Shown: positions 45,531 through 54,790, counted from the first letter of the stretch. The stretch is 64,000 bases of DNA from Telmatospirillum sp. (GCA_009712185.1 WASQ01000151.1:1-64000), one strand, 5' to 3'. A program made the numbers and translations. The notes: generated from the letters alone by a model not told the origin.

Positions 45531-45761
45531 ATGTGTCTTGCCCTGCCCGCCCTGGTCAAGGAGGTTCTGTCCGATGATCTGGCGCTTGTCGAACTGGGCG
45601 GCGTGACCAAGGAGATCTCGATCGCCCTGGTCGAGGATGTGGTCCCCGGCGACTATGTCATCGTCCATGTCGGCTTCGCCTTGTCGAAGATGGATCCTGT
45701 CGAGGCCGAAAAGACCCTGGCGGTGTTCGCCGAGATGGCGGAGGCTGTGGCGGCCCAATGA
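45531..45761 (+). CDS. hypC: Hydrogenase assembly chaperone HypC
   Basis: A 76-residue HypC starting MCLALPALV, with Cys2 needed to hold the Fe(CN)2CO group with HypD, and a VVPGDYVIVHVGFALSKMD core. The start follows GGAAAGGAG. It overlaps hypD by 4 nt (ATGA), the normal hypC-hypD coupling, so this copy rather than 42442-42726 is the canonical HypC. Confidence 0.93.
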   Translation: MCLALPALVKEVLSDDLALVELGGVTKEISIALVEDVVPGDYVIVHVGFALSKMDPVEAEKTLAVFAEMAEAVAAQ

Positions 45762-46894
45762 AATATATCGACGAGTTCCGCGACGGCGCGGTGGCCCGCC
45801 AGATCGCCGGGGCGATCGGAACGGAGGCGAGGCGTGACCGCGGCTATGCCCTGATGGAATTCTGCGGCGGCCATACCCATGCGATCTCCCGCTACGGCAT
45901 CGAGGATCTGCTGCCGGAACAGGTGCGCATGATCCATGGGCCCGGCTGTCCGGTGTGTGTCCTGCCGATCGGGCGTGTCGACAACGCCATCGAGATCGCG
46001 AAGCGTCCGGGCGTTATTCTCTGCACCTATGGTGATCTGCTGCGCGTTCCCGGATCCGGACGCAACAGCCTGATGAAGGTGAAGGCGCAAGGGGCGGATG
46101 TCCGGATGGTCTATTCCGCCGCCGACAGCCTGGTCGTCGCACGGGAAAACCCCGACCGTCAGGTCGTGTTCTTCGCCATCGGTTTTGAAACTACGACTCC
46201 GCCGACCGCGCTGGTCCTGCGCCAGGCCCGGGCGATGGGGCTTTCGAACTTCTCCGTCTTCTGCAACCATGTTCTCACCCCCGCGGCGATCGGTGCCATT
46301 CTGGACAGCCCGGACGTGCGGGAGGCCGGAACCGTTGCGCTGGACGGCTTCATCGGGCCGGCGCATGTGTCGACCGTGATCGGCAGCCGCCCTTACGAAC
46401 ATTTTGCCGAGACCTACCGTAAACCGGTGGTGATCGCCGGATTCGAACCTCTGGACGTGCTTCAGGCGATTCTGATGCTGGTCCGTCAACTGAACGATGG
46501 CCGTGCCGAGGTCGAGAACGAGTTCAGCCGCGCGGTGACGCGCGACGGAAACCGCAAGGCGCAGGAGGTCATGGCGGAGGTGTTTGAACGGCGTCCTTCC
46601 TTCGAATGGCGCGGTCTGGGGGCTCTGCCCGACAGCGCCCTGGCGATCAGGCCTGAGTTCGCCGACTGGGATGCCGAGCGCCTGTTCGAGATCGAAACCC
46701 GGTCGGTCCCCGACGTCCGGGCCTGCGAATGCGGCGATATCCTGCGGGGCGTCAAAAGGCCGGCGGATTGCCGTCTGTTCGGCAGCGTCTGCACCCCGGA
46801 AAATCCGATGGGGTCCTGCATGGTGTCGTCGGAGGGGGCCTGCGCCGCGCATTGGACTTATGGCCGGTTCCGCGATGCGGGGCCTTTGACGTAA
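45758..46894 (+). CDS. hypD: Hydrogenase Fe-cyanide scaffold protein HypD
   Basis: Iron-sulfur protein on which the Fe(CN)2CO group is built. The 378-residue sequence has EFCGGHTHAISRYGIEDLLP, GPGCPVCVLP and a C-terminal cysteine-rich region (CECGDILRG, CRLFGSVCTPENPMGSC, SSEGACAAHW) for the [4Fe-4S] cluster. It starts inside the hypC stop. hypE follows after 104 nt. Confidence 0.95.
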   Translation: MKYIDEFRDGAVARQIAGAIGTEARRDRGYALMEFCGGHTHAISRYGIEDLLPEQVRMIHGPGCPVCVLPIGRVDNAIEIAKRPGVILCTYGDLLRVPGSGRNSLMKVKAQGADVRMVYSAADSLVVARENPDRQVVFFAIGFETTTPPTALVLRQARAMGLSNFSVFCNHVLTPAAIGAILDSPDVREAGTVALDGFIGPAHVSTVIGSRPYEHFAETYRKPVVIAGFEPLDVLQAILMLVRQLNDGRAEVENEFSRAVTRDGNRKAQEVMAEVFERRPSFEWRGLGALPDSALAIRPEFADWDAERLFEIETRSVPDVRACECGDILRGVKRPADCRLFGSVCTPENPMGSCMVSSEGACAAHWTYGRFRDAGPLT

Positions 46895-46998
46895 CCCTTG
46901 ACATCCCGGCGGTGCTTCTGTCGTGGCGGAAGCCGGCGGGGACCTGGGCGCTTTCGACAGTTCTTCCGCAGTTTGACGATCTCTTTTCAGGATTATCC

Positions 46999-48042
46999 AT
47001 GACACGCGAACGTAAAGGCCCGGCCCTCGATTTCACGAACGGCCGTGTCGATCTTTCCCACGGCGGCGGTGGACGCGCGATGGCGCAGCTTGTCGAGGAC
47101 CTGTTCATCGCGAGTTTCGACAATGATCTGTTGCGCCAGCGCAATGATCAGGCCTGTCTCAGCGTTCCGGCCGGCCGGCTGGTGATGACCACCGACGGAT
47201 ATGTGATTTCTCCGATGTTCTTTCCGGGCGGGGACATCGGTTCTCTCGCGGTGCATGGCACCATCAACGACGTCGCCATGGGAGGCGCCCGGCCGATCGC
47301 GCTGTCGGCCTCCTTCATCCTGGAGGAGGGGTTGCCCCTGGCGGATCTTCGGCGCGTGGTCCTGTCGATGGCTGAGGCCAGCCGGGTGGCCGGCGTTCCC
47401 ATCGTCACCGGCGACACCAAGGTCGTCGAGAAAGGGAAGGGCGACGGTCTGTTCATATCGACCACCGGTATCGGACAGGTGCCCGAGGGTGTGACCATTT
47501 CGGGTGACCGTGCCCGACCCGGCGACGCCATCCTGATCAGCGGCACCATGGGGGACCACGGTGTCGCAGTGATGAGTCTCAGGGAAAATCTGGGGTTTTC
47601 GACCAGCCTGAGGTCGGATTCGGCCGCCCTTCACACCCTGGTGGCCGAGATGGTGGCGGCGGTTCCCGATATTCATTGCCTGCGCGATCCGACCCGGGGC
47701 GGGCTGGCCTCCACCCTCAATGAACTGGCGGAACAGTCGGCTGTCGGGATGCATCTGGAGGAAACGGCCATTCCGGTCCGCGAGGAGGTGCGCGGCGCCT
47801 GCGAACTGCTGGGGCTCGATCCGCTTTATGTCGCCAACGAGGGAAAGCTGATCGCCATTGTTCCCGGCGCGGAGAAAGAACGCCTTCTGGCGGTGATGCG
47901 GGCCCATCCCCTGGGCATGGACAGCGCCATCATCGGGGAGGTGGTTGAGGATCCCCATCACTTTGTTCAGATGCGGACCGCCTTTGGCGGCAACCGGGTG
48001 GTCGACTGGCTTGCCGGCGAGCAGCTTCCGAGGATCTGCTGA
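46999..48042 (+). CDS. hypE: Carbamoyl dehydratase HypE
   Basis: Dehydrates the carbamoyl group on its C-terminal cysteine to the cyanide ligand of the [NiFe] site. The 347-residue protein has LSHGGGGRAM near the N-terminus, the ATP-binding NDVAMGGARPIALS and DPTRGGLAS segments, and ends in PRIC with the reactive terminal cysteine. The start at 46999 (MTRERKGPALDF) fits the family. The partner HypF that supplies the carbamoyl group is not in the window. Confidence 0.94.
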   Translation: MTRERKGPALDFTNGRVDLSHGGGGRAMAQLVEDLFIASFDNDLLRQRNDQACLSVPAGRLVMTTDGYVISPMFFPGGDIGSLAVHGTINDVAMGGARPIALSASFILEEGLPLADLRRVVLSMAEASRVAGVPIVTGDTKVVEKGKGDGLFISTTGIGQVPEGVTISGDRARPGDAILISGTMGDHGVAVMSLRENLGFSTSLRSDSAALHTLVAEMVAAVPDIHCLRDPTRGGLASTLNELAEQSAVGMHLEETAIPVREEVRGACELLGLDPLYVANEGKLIAIVPGAEKERLLAVMRAHPLGMDSAIIGEVVEDPHHFVQMRTAFGGNRVVDWLAGEQLPRIC

Positions 48043-48083
48043 TGCGATTGTGCCGGTTCGTCATGGTAACGGTTCCGGGGTGG

Positions 48084-48102
48084 CCGGGCCTGACGGGCCC
48101 GG
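48084..48102. terminator. Hairpin between hypE and hupR
   Basis: CCGGGCC / GGCCCGG stem around TGACG in the 78-nt gap. It may reduce read-through from the hyp genes into the regulators. Confidence 0.4.
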
Positions 48103-48120
48103 ATATCCGGTGACAGTGTC

Positions 48121-49578
48121 ATGACCGAAGTTCCGATTGTTCTGGTGGTTGACGACGAGGTCCGGTCGCAGGAGGCCCTGCGCCGGGTTCTCGCGGAGGA
48201 GTTCGAGGTTCTGACCGCGTCCTCGGCGGCGGAGGCGGAAGGGCTTCTGGAAGTCGAGATGGTGCATGTCATCCTCTGCGATCAGAAAATGCCGGGGTGT
48301 ACCGGCGTCGAATTCCTGAAGTCCGTACGCAATCGCTGGCCGGATCCGGTGCGGATGATCATTTCCGGCTACACCGACTCCGAGGATATCATCGCCGGCC
48401 TCAATGAGGCCGGGATCTATCGCTACATCACCAAGCCCTGGGATCCGGACGAACTGATCCGCGCGATCCGGGAGGCGGTGCAGGCCTTCCGCCTGCAACG
48501 GGAAAATCAGAGCGCCAGCCTGGAGATCCGCGTGGCCGCGGAAACGTTGCAGCGGCAGCTCAATGCGAAACGCGACCTGTTGCGCAGCCGGTTCGATTTC
48601 GATCGAATCGTGCATGCCGCCGATAGTCCGATGGTGGAGGCGATCCGGACCGCGGGACGGATCGCGCCCTACGATATTTCGGTTCTGATCACCGGAGAGT
48701 CGGGAACCGGCAAGGAATTGCTGGCGCGCGCCCTTCATTACAGTTCTTCGCGGGCCGATAAGCCCTTCGTCGTCGAGAACTGCGCGGCGCTTCCCGATCA
48801 GCTTCTGGAATCAGAACTGTTCGGAGCCAAGAAGGGCGCTTTCACCGGCGCCTACGAGGACCGGATCGGTCTGTTCGAGCAGGCGGACGGCGGCACCATT
48901 TTCCTGGACGAGATCGGGGAGACGTCTCCGGCTTTCCAGGTCAAGCTGCTGCGCGCCCTCCAGGAAGGGGAAATCCGGCCGTTGGGGGCGCGCCTGACAC
49001 GCAAGGTCAATGTCCGGGTCATTTCCGCGACGAACCGGGATCTGGAGGCCGATGTTCTGGCCGGCCGTTTCCGTCGTGATCTCTATTATCGTCTTGCGGT
49101 GTTCCGTCTTCATCTGCCGCCGTTGCGCGAACGGCCGATGGACGTTCCTCTGCTGGCCGAGGTGCTTCTGGCCGACGTCGGACGCACATTCGGCAAGACC
49201 GTGATGGGCTTTTCCGCGGAGGCGATGAAAAGCCTCAAGGACTATGACTGGCCCGGCAATGTGCGCGAGTTGCAAAACGAGGTTCAGCGTCTGGTGGCCC
49301 TGACGGACCTCCCCACCATCGGCGCCGCCCTTCTATCGCCGGCGATCCGGGCAAGCGGAGACGAAGGCCGGGCAGCCGGCGGGGGCGTCAGGGTGGCGGG
49401 AGCCACTCTGAAGGAGAAGGTCGAGTCCCTGGAAGAGGAGATCATTCGTGAGGCCCTGGCCCGGCATGGTTGGAACATCAGCCGGGTCGCCGACGAGTTG
49501 GGGCTGTCGCGCGTCGGTCTCCGGGCAAAGCTCCAACGCTACGGCCTCGAACGGATGAGCGCGGCCGATGGTGGATGA
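48121..49578 (+). CDS. hupR: NtrC-family hydrogenase response regulator HupR/HoxA
   Basis: Activates hydrogenase transcription. Order in 485 residues: receiver domain ([12 protein letters not shown], phospho-acceptor Asp in [12 protein letters not shown]), AAA+ domain ([50 protein letters not shown]) and a Fis-type HTH at the C-terminus ([25 protein letters not shown]). The GAFTGA loop is intact, so it should work with sigma-54. In the studied HupR/HoxA members the unphosphorylated form is active. Overlaps hupT by 11 nt. Confidence 0.93.
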   Translation: MTEVPIVLVVDDEVRSQEALRRVLAEEFEVLTASSAAEAEGLLEVEMVHVILCDQKMPGCTGVEFLKSVRNRWPDPVRMIISGYTDSEDIIAGLNEAGIYRYITKPWDPDELIRAIREAVQAFRLQRENQSASLEIRVAAETLQRQLNAKRDLLRSRFDFDRIVHAADSPMVEAIRTAGRIAPYDISVLITGESGTGKELLARALHYSSSRADKPFVVENCAALPDQLLESELFGAKKGAFTGAYEDRIGLFEQADGGTIFLDEIGETSPAFQVKLLRALQEGEIRPLGARLTRKVNVRVISATNRDLEADVLAGRFRRDLYYRLAVFRLHLPPLRERPMDVPLLAEVLLADVGRTFGKTVMGFSAEAMKSLKDYDWPGNVRELQNEVQRLVALTDLPTIGAALLSPAIRASGDEGRAAGGGVRVAGATLKEKVESLEEEIIREALARHGWNISRVADELGLSRVGLRAKLQRYGLERMSAADGG

Positions 49579-50899
49579 TCAGCCGCCGTTCTCCCCGGAC
49601 GGAGGGGCGGAGCCCGAGGGCGGCGACCACGATGCGTCCCAGGAGGCGGCCTGGATCGATGTGATCCGGAAGATGGACGAGGTCTATTCCGACCTTATCC
49701 GCTATGAAGTCGATCTGGAGCAGCGCAACGCTCAGCTCGAACATGCGCAGCAGTTCATCGGCAGCGTCATCGCGTCGATGTCCGACATTCTGGTGGTCTG
49801 CGATCAAAAGGGGCGCATCGTCCAGGTCAATCCGGCCCTGGTGTCGCTGACAGGATTCTCGGAAAGCGAGCTGACGGGGCAGCCGCTGACCATTCTGCTG
49901 TCCGATGAGGATGCCCTGGTGTTCCGTCCCGGATGTGTCGTCGCCGAGCACGAGGCCCGTCTGAAAAGCAGGACGGGCGGATTTACCGATCTGGTCGCAA
50001 TGAACGGCTCCCCCCGGCTGGAGCGTGAAAGGCGCCTGCCGGGGATGGTCATCGTCGGCCGGCCGGTCGGCGAACTGCGTCGCGCTTACGAGGCGCTGCA
50101 TGTCGCCCATCTCGATCTGAAACGGGCCCAGTTGCAGCTCGTGCAGGCGGAGAAAATGGCATCGATCGGCCGCCTGGTGGCCGGAGTGGCCCACGAGCTC
50201 AACAATCCGGTGAGTTTCGTCTACAGCAACGTTCATATCCTGTCCCGGTACCGGGCCAAGCTGACCCGGTATCTGGCCGCCATCCACGATGAAACCGCCT
50301 TGCCGGAGCGCGAGGAGCTGCGCCGCAGTCTCAAGATCGACGCCTTGATGGAGGATTTCGGGCCGCTGATCGAGGGGACGTTGGAGGGTGCGCTCCGCAT
50401 CACGGACATCGTCAAAAATCTCCGTCGCCTGTCCTTCGTCGATCCGACCGAGAATACCAAGGTCAATATCGCCGAAGTGGCCCGCAATGCCGTGCAGTGG
50501 GTCAAGCGGTCCGGTAAGCAGCTTGTCAATCTGGAGGACAATCTGCCGCAGGAGCTGATCGTCGAGGGTATTGAAGGACCGCTGCATCAGGTCTTCGTCA
50601 ATCTGATCCAGAACGCGATCGATGCCATGCGGACGGTTCCCCATCCGGTCGTCACGCTGTCCGGCCGCAAGGTCGGATTGCAGGTGGTGATCGTGGTGCG
50701 CGACAACGGTCCGGGAATTTCCGCCGACAATCTGTCCAAAGTGTTCGAACCCTTTTTCACCACCAAGGGAATCGGCAGCGGCACCGGGCTTGGACTGTGG
50801 GTGAGCTGGAGTATCATCCGCGATCACGGCGGCCGGATCGAAGCCGCCAACAGTCCGGACGGCGGGGCTGCCTTCACCATCGTTCTACCCGCCGGCTGA
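49568..50899 (+). CDS. hupT: Hydrogenase-associated sensor kinase HupT/HoxJ
   Basis: Soluble histidine kinase of 443 residues that partners HupR and receives the H2 signal from HupUV. A coiled N-terminus is followed by a PAS domain (FIGSVIASMSDILVVCDQKGRIVQVNPA), an H-box with phospho-accepting His (VAHELNNPVSFVYSN), and an HATPase domain (LIQNAIDAM, RDNGPGI, GTGLGLWVSW). No membrane segments. It starts inside hupR. A complete HupT-HupR-HupUV chain is therefore encoded on one island. Confidence 0.92.
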   Translation: MVDDQPPFSPDGGAEPEGGDHDASQEAAWIDVIRKMDEVYSDLIRYEVDLEQRNAQLEHAQQFIGSVIASMSDILVVCDQKGRIVQVNPALVSLTGFSESELTGQPLTILLSDEDALVFRPGCVVAEHEARLKSRTGGFTDLVAMNGSPRLERERRLPGMVIVGRPVGELRRAYEALHVAHLDLKRAQLQLVQAEKMASIGRLVAGVAHELNNPVSFVYSNVHILSRYRAKLTRYLAAIHDETALPEREELRRSLKIDALMEDFGPLIEGTLEGALRITDIVKNLRRLSFVDPTENTKVNIAEVARNAVQWVKRSGKQLVNLEDNLPQELIVEGIEGPLHQVFVNLIQNAIDAMRTVPHPVVTLSGRKVGLQVVIVVRDNGPGISADNLSKVFEPFFTTKGIGSGTGLGLWVSWSIIRDHGGRIEAANSPDGGAAFTIVLPAG

Positions 50900-51260
50900 C
50901 AGCCATGCGCGACCGCGCGGCGCGGGAACGGCGGGGCAATCCAAAGTTACTGATCCGGCGATTTTAACCCTTGACCATCCCGGCCATGGGGCTTATCTGG
51001 TCTTTGTGGCCCGCAATGGCTTTGCCTGTTGTTCGCCGCACCAGTGCAACAACTCAGAGTATTTGATGACCCCGCGACCCAGCAATGCGTCCGCGGAGCC
51101 TCCCAGTACGGGATCATCCTGCTACCGGGGACTTCCAGCGCTATTTGCCCAGGACCGTCAAGGGGCTGATCTGAGAGGGCGTTCCGCCACGCGGTAGCCG
51201 GATCGATCGGTCAAGGCGTCTCCTGGGGTGACATCGTCAACCCGTTTGGAGGAGGCGACC
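50900..51260 (+). other. Long untranslated region upstream of the NRAMP leader ORF
   Basis: 361 nt without a credible gene. A GTTGTT / AACAAC stem (about 51028-51053) and other inverted segments suggest a structured RNA, but I do not recognise a manganese (yybP-ykoY) or M-box riboswitch. It also separates hupT from the metal genes. Confidence 0.4.
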
Positions 51261-51458
51261 ATGGCGATCCTGCCTGCCGTCCGTTTGTCCGATCGCGCAG
51301 CCGTTGGAGCTGCCGTCTTTGCCGCCGGCCGTCTGGTGCCCGTGCGGCGTACCATGCGATGGTCCCGTGATCCGGATCCCGACGGGCTTCTTGCCCGGCC
51401 GGCGCCCGGGTTCTCCGGTCGACCCCGTCATTTCCCTTTGAACCTGATCCGGCCATAG
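51261..51458 (+). CDS. Possible leader peptide with an acidic-proline run
   Basis: A 65-residue ORF starting MAILPAVRLSDR behind an unusually strong GGAGGAGG site. It is Arg/Pro/Ala-rich and contains RDPDPDG at residues 36-42 followed by RPAPG. The stop is 161 nt before the NRAMP-family gene, and the interval folds into several hairpins. E. coli mgtL, the leader peptide of a magnesium transporter gene, has a similar EPDP run; acidic-proline runs can destabilise ribosomes at low magnesium. Homology is not claimed; the ORF could also be fortuitous. Confidence 0.45.
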   Translation: MAILPAVRLSDRAAVGAAVFAAGRLVPVRRTMRWSRDPDPDGLLARPAPGFSGRPRHFPLNLIRP

Positions 51459-51463
51459 CCGGC

Positions 51464-51570
51464 TGGACGGCCGCACCGTCCATCGGACCCGGATATCGTT
51501 CGCTCTCCGCCGGAATTCCGGCAGAGGACGGCGTTCGCGACGCCCACTGCCCGAGCTCTGGGCAGGCGGG
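51464..51570 (+). promoter_or_regulatory. Hairpin series between the leader ORF and the NRAMP gene
   Basis: Three strong structures in order: TGGACGG / CCGTCCA with loop CCGCA (51464-51482), the 14-nt palindrome GCCGGAATTCCGGC (51509-51522), and CTGCCC / GGGCAG with outer GCCC / GGGC pairing (about 51541-51570). The last is not followed by a T-run. Together with the upstream ORF this resembles a transcript leader with attenuation. Confidence 0.45.
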
Positions 51571-51619
51571 CACCCGTTGACAACTCTGCCGCCGGCAGAA
51601 GAGGCAAAGGACCGAGGCC

Positions 51620-53275
51620 ATGAGCCAAATCGAACTCGACACCGTTCCTCCCATGGGGGCCACCCTGGACGACGCCCATGTGGGGCATATCCGGGGGGCG
51701 CTGGGCACCATTCTCCAGGGCGACGACGGCCCTCGTGAAAGCTGGCGGGCGCGTTTCAAGACCCTGATGGCGATCATCGGCCCGGGGCTGATCGTCATGG
51801 TCGGCGACAATGACGCCGGCGCCTTCGGAACCTATACCCAGGCCGGCCAGAACTACGGCACCACTCTGTTGTGGACGCTGCTGTTGCTGGTGCCGGTGCT
51901 TTACGTCAACCAGGAAATGGTGTTGCGGCTGGGGGCGGTGGCCCGCGTCGGCCATGCGCGGCTGATCCTGGAGCGGTTCGGCAGGTTCTGGGGGGCTTTT
52001 TCGGTCATCGATCTGTTTCTGCTGAACGGCCTCACCATCGTCACGGAGTTCATCGGCATCAGTCTCGCCCTCGACTATCTCGGGGTGTCGCGGGAATTGG
52101 GCGTGGTCGCGGCGGCCGTTCTGGTCATGGCGGCGGCGGGAACCGGTGATTTCCGCCGGTTCGAACGCTTTTCGCTGATCCTTTGCGTCGGCAGTCTGCT
52201 TCTGGTGCCGGTGTTCCTCATGGCGCATCCGCCCGTGGGGCAGATCGCGCACGACTTCGTGGTCCCGTCGCTTCCGAAGGAGGCGAAGCTGTCCGACGTG
52301 ATGCTGTTGATCATCGCCATCGTCGGAACCACCATCGCGCCCTGGCAATTGTTCTTCCAGCAGAGCTATGTGATCGACAAGCGCATCACGCCCCGCTTCA
52401 TGCGTTATGAGCGGGCCGATCTGTGGATCGGTATCGTCCTGGTGGTCATCGGCGCCGTCGCCATGATGTCCTTTTCCGCCGCGACCTTTTCCGGCCGGCC
52501 GGAATTCGGCAATTTTGTCGACGCCGGGGCTGTGGCCTCGGCCATCGGCGCCTATGTGGGACGCGGTGCCGGCGTTCTGTTCGCGCTGGCCCTGATCGAC
52601 GCCAGCATCATCGGTGCCGCCGCCGTGTCGCTGTCAACCGCCTATGCCATCGGCGATGTGCTGTCGCTGAAGCATTCCCTGCACCGGAAGCCGTCCGAGG
52701 CAAAGGGCTTTTACGCCGTCTATGCGGGTCTGATCGCCCTGGCGGCCGCCCTGGTCCTGACCCCGGGCACGCCGCTCGGCCTGCTGACCAACGCGGTGCA
52801 GACCCTGGCCGGTGTCCTGCTGCCCAGCGCCACCGTGTTCCTGCTGCTGCTCTGCAATGACAAGGCCGTCCTGGGGCCCTGGGTGAACAGTCCGCGTCTC
52901 AATGCCTTCACCGGAGCGGTCATCGCCGTTCTAGTCCTGTTGTCCATGATCCTGACCGCGTCGGTTCTTTGGCCGGACATGGGGGAGGAGACGATCCTCG
53001 CCATCCTGGCCGGCGGCGGCATTGTCGCGGCGCGGGTCGCGCTTGGCTTTGTGGTCTGGCAGAAAAGGACGGCCGGAGAGGCGCCCGTGATGTCCGCGCC
53101 TGTGACCGCGGGGCTGCGGAACAACTGGCAGATGCCGCCGCTGTCGGACCTGCCCCCGGCCCGTCTGTCGCTGGCCGCACGCCTCTGGATGATCGTGTTG
53201 CGAGGCTATCTGGTGGTGGCCGGCGGGCTTGTGGTGATCCGCATTGTCCAACTGGCCTTGGGATCCCAGGGGTGA
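51620..53275 (+). CDS. NRAMP-family divalent metal transporter, NRMT-like
   Basis: A 551-residue protein with about 11 membrane helices. Classic Mn/Fe NRAMP proteins have DPGN in TM1 and MPH in TM6; here the positions read DNDAGAFGTY (DAGA) and IAPWQLFFQQS (APW). Loss of the TM6 methionine in favour of alanine and change of the TM1 asparagine are features of the NRAMP-related magnesium transporters, so Mg2+ or Mn2+ is more likely than Fe2+. That is inference from motifs. It is preceded by a leader ORF and hairpins, and followed by fetAB. Confidence 0.85.
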   Translation: MSQIELDTVPPMGATLDDAHVGHIRGALGTILQGDDGPRESWRARFKTLMAIIGPGLIVMVGDNDAGAFGTYTQAGQNYGTTLLWTLLLLVPVLYVNQEMVLRLGAVARVGHARLILERFGRFWGAFSVIDLFLLNGLTIVTEFIGISLALDYLGVSRELGVVAAAVLVMAAAGTGDFRRFERFSLILCVGSLLLVPVFLMAHPPVGQIAHDFVVPSLPKEAKLSDVMLLIIAIVGTTIAPWQLFFQQSYVIDKRITPRFMRYERADLWIGIVLVVIGAVAMMSFSAATFSGRPEFGNFVDAGAVASAIGAYVGRGAGVLFALALIDASIIGAAAVSLSTAYAIGDVLSLKHSLHRKPSEAKGFYAVYAGLIALAAALVLTPGTPLGLLTNAVQTLAGVLLPSATVFLLLLCNDKAVLGPWVNSPRLNAFTGAVIAVLVLLSMILTASVLWPDMGEETILAILAGGGIVAARVALGFVVWQKRTAGEAPVMSAPVTAGLRNNWQMPPLSDLPPARLSLAARLWMIVLRGYLVVAGGLVVIRIVQLALGSQG

Positions 53276-53375
53276 CGGCCCGGGGCGGCGTTGGGCGCCG
53301 GCTGGCGCCGCCAAATCCGGAATCCGGAACGTCCGGGCTTTTGGCGGCTTCGTTGATCGGTATAATATCCTGGAT

Positions 53376-53981
53376 ATGTTGACCATCTCACAGTTGCGTC
53401 GACCGGGGCTGGTCTGTGCCTCCCTGACGCTATCCCCAGGCGAATGCGTTGCCGTGCGCGGTCCGTCCGGCGCGGGGAAGTCGCTGTTTCTTCGGGCAAT
53501 CGCGGATCTGGATCCGAACGAGGGCGACGTCGTCCTGGCGGGGCAGTCCCGGGATAGCCTTGCCGGCCCGCAATGGCGGCGGCTCGTCGGCTATTTGCCG
53601 GCCGAGCCGGGCTGGTGGGCCGACAGGATCGGATCTCATTTTTCCGATTGGGCGAAGGCCGCGCCGCTGGCGGCACGGTTGGGACTGCCCGCCGAGGCCG
53701 GCGACTGGCCGGTCACGCGGCCCTCGACCGGGGAGCGGACAAGGCTGGCCCTGGTCCGCGCCCTGGCCGCGGAGCCGAAGGTTCTGCTGCTGGACGAGCC
53801 GACCGCCGCCCTCGACGTGAATTCGGTCCTGGCGGTTGAGGATCTGATTGCCGAACGCGTGGCCGCCGGTCTTGCCGTGTTGTGGGTCACGCACGATCCG
53901 GCCCAGGCCGGACGGGTATCGCGGCGGTCCGTCATTGTGTCGGCGGGGCAGGTGACGGACGAGGCGGAGGAAAACGCATGA
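53376..53981 (+). CDS. fetA: FetA (YbbL)-like ABC ATPase, iron export
   Basis: A 201-residue ATPase with Walker A GPSGAGKS, a Q-loop region YLPAEPGWWADRIGSHF, a signature-like STGERTRLALVRAL, Walker B VLLLDEPTAALD and switch histidine WVTHDPAQAG. Its short size and direct overlap (ATGA) with a FetB permease identify the FetAB pair, which exports iron and raises oxidative-stress tolerance in E. coli. The start at 53376 (MLTISQL) is the first residue of the fold; the frame is open upstream to 53244. Confidence 0.85.
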   Translation: MLTISQLRRPGLVCASLTLSPGECVAVRGPSGAGKSLFLRAIADLDPNEGDVVLAGQSRDSLAGPQWRRLVGYLPAEPGWWADRIGSHFSDWAKAAPLAARLGLPAEAGDWPVTRPSTGERTRLALVRALAAEPKVLLLDEPTAALDVNSVLAVEDLIAERVAAGLAVLWVTHDPAQAGRVSRRSVIVSAGQVTDEAEENA

Positions 53982-54790
53982 CCGGCTATATCGCCCTCAC
54001 GCCGCTCGATCTGGCCTGGGGCGCCTGTCTCGTCCTGATCAACGCCTTTCTGTCGCTGATCCTGGACCTTGGCATCCACCGCCGCCTTCTGATCGCCGCC
54101 AGCCGGATGGTGGTCCAGCTATCCCTGATGGGATTGGTGCTGGCCGCGCTGTTCTCTCACGTTTCCCCCTGGTGGACGGCGCTGGCCGCCATTCTGATGA
54201 TCCTGTTCGCGGGGCGTGAGGCGACCGCCCGGCAGGATCGCCCGCTGGGCGGATGGTGGTCCTACGGGGTCGGAACCGCGGCGATCAGCATGGCGGCAAC
54301 GGTGGTGACTGTTTTCGCGCTGACGACCGCCCTGGGACCTGATCCCTGGTACGATCCGCGTTATGCGATCCCGCTTCTGGGAATGGTGCTTGGCAATACC
54401 ATGAACGGCGTCTCCCTCGGCCTGCACACCCTGACCAACGGGGTCGTGCTGCGGCGCGCCGCCGTCGAGGCGCGTCTGATGTTGGGGGCGACGCGGATGG
54501 AGGCCCTGGGCCCGGTGATCCGCGACAGTCTGAGATCGGCCCTGATGCCGGTGATCAATGGCATGGCCGCGACCGGTCTGGTGACTCTGCCCGGAATGAT
54601 GACCGGCCAGATCCTGGGGGGCGTCGCGCCTATGGACGCCGTGAAATATCAGATCCTGGTCATGTTCCTGCTGTCGGGCGGGGCGGGGATCGGCGCCGTG
54701 ACGGCCGTATTGGGTGGCGTTCGCCGGCTGACTGACAACCGTCACCGTCTGCGTCTCGATCATCTGGCACGTGGTGGTTCCCTGTTTTGA
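53978..54790 (+). CDS. fetB: FetB (YbbM)-like iron export permease
   Basis: A 270-residue membrane protein of the UPF0014/FetB family with about seven hydrophobic segments. Conserved features include SRMVVQLSLMGLVL, PLLGMVLGNTMNGVSLGL, EARLMLGATRMEA and MPVINGMAATGLVTLPGMMTGQILGG. It follows FetA with a 4-nt overlap. Its position next to a divalent-cation importer suggests a small metal-homeostasis unit. Confidence 0.9.
   Translation: MTGYIALTPLDLAWGACLVLINAFLSLILDLGIHRRLLIAASRMVVQLSLMGLVLAALFSHVSPWWTALAAILMILFAGREATARQDRPLGGWWSYGVGTAAISMAATVVTVFALTTALGPDPWYDPRYAIPLLGMVLGNTMNGVSLGLHTLTNGVVLRRAAVEARLMLGATRMEALGPVIRDSLRSALMPVINGMAATGLVTLPGMMTGQILGGVAPMDAVKYQILVMFLLSGGAGIGAVTAVLGGVRRLTDNRHRLRLDHLARGGSLF

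Noticed and set aside
50900-51260. yybP-ykoY manganese riboswitch or M-box magnesium riboswitch ahead of the NRAMP-family gene.
   Set aside because: The conserved GGGGAGTAG / CTGA loops of yybP-ykoY and the GGTGAGGCTCC core of the M-box are not found, although the region looks structured.
51164-51465. Thiamine-pyrophosphate riboswitch-like words upstream of the NRAMP gene: GGGGCTGATCTGAGAG near 51164 and CCCTTTGAACCTGATCCGG near 51434.
   Set aside because: The two halves are about 270 nt apart, the P2 segment between GGGG and CTGAGA is missing, and the 3' half lacks the GTAGGGA closure. The downstream gene is a metal transporter. The 3' match overlaps the end of the leader ORF.
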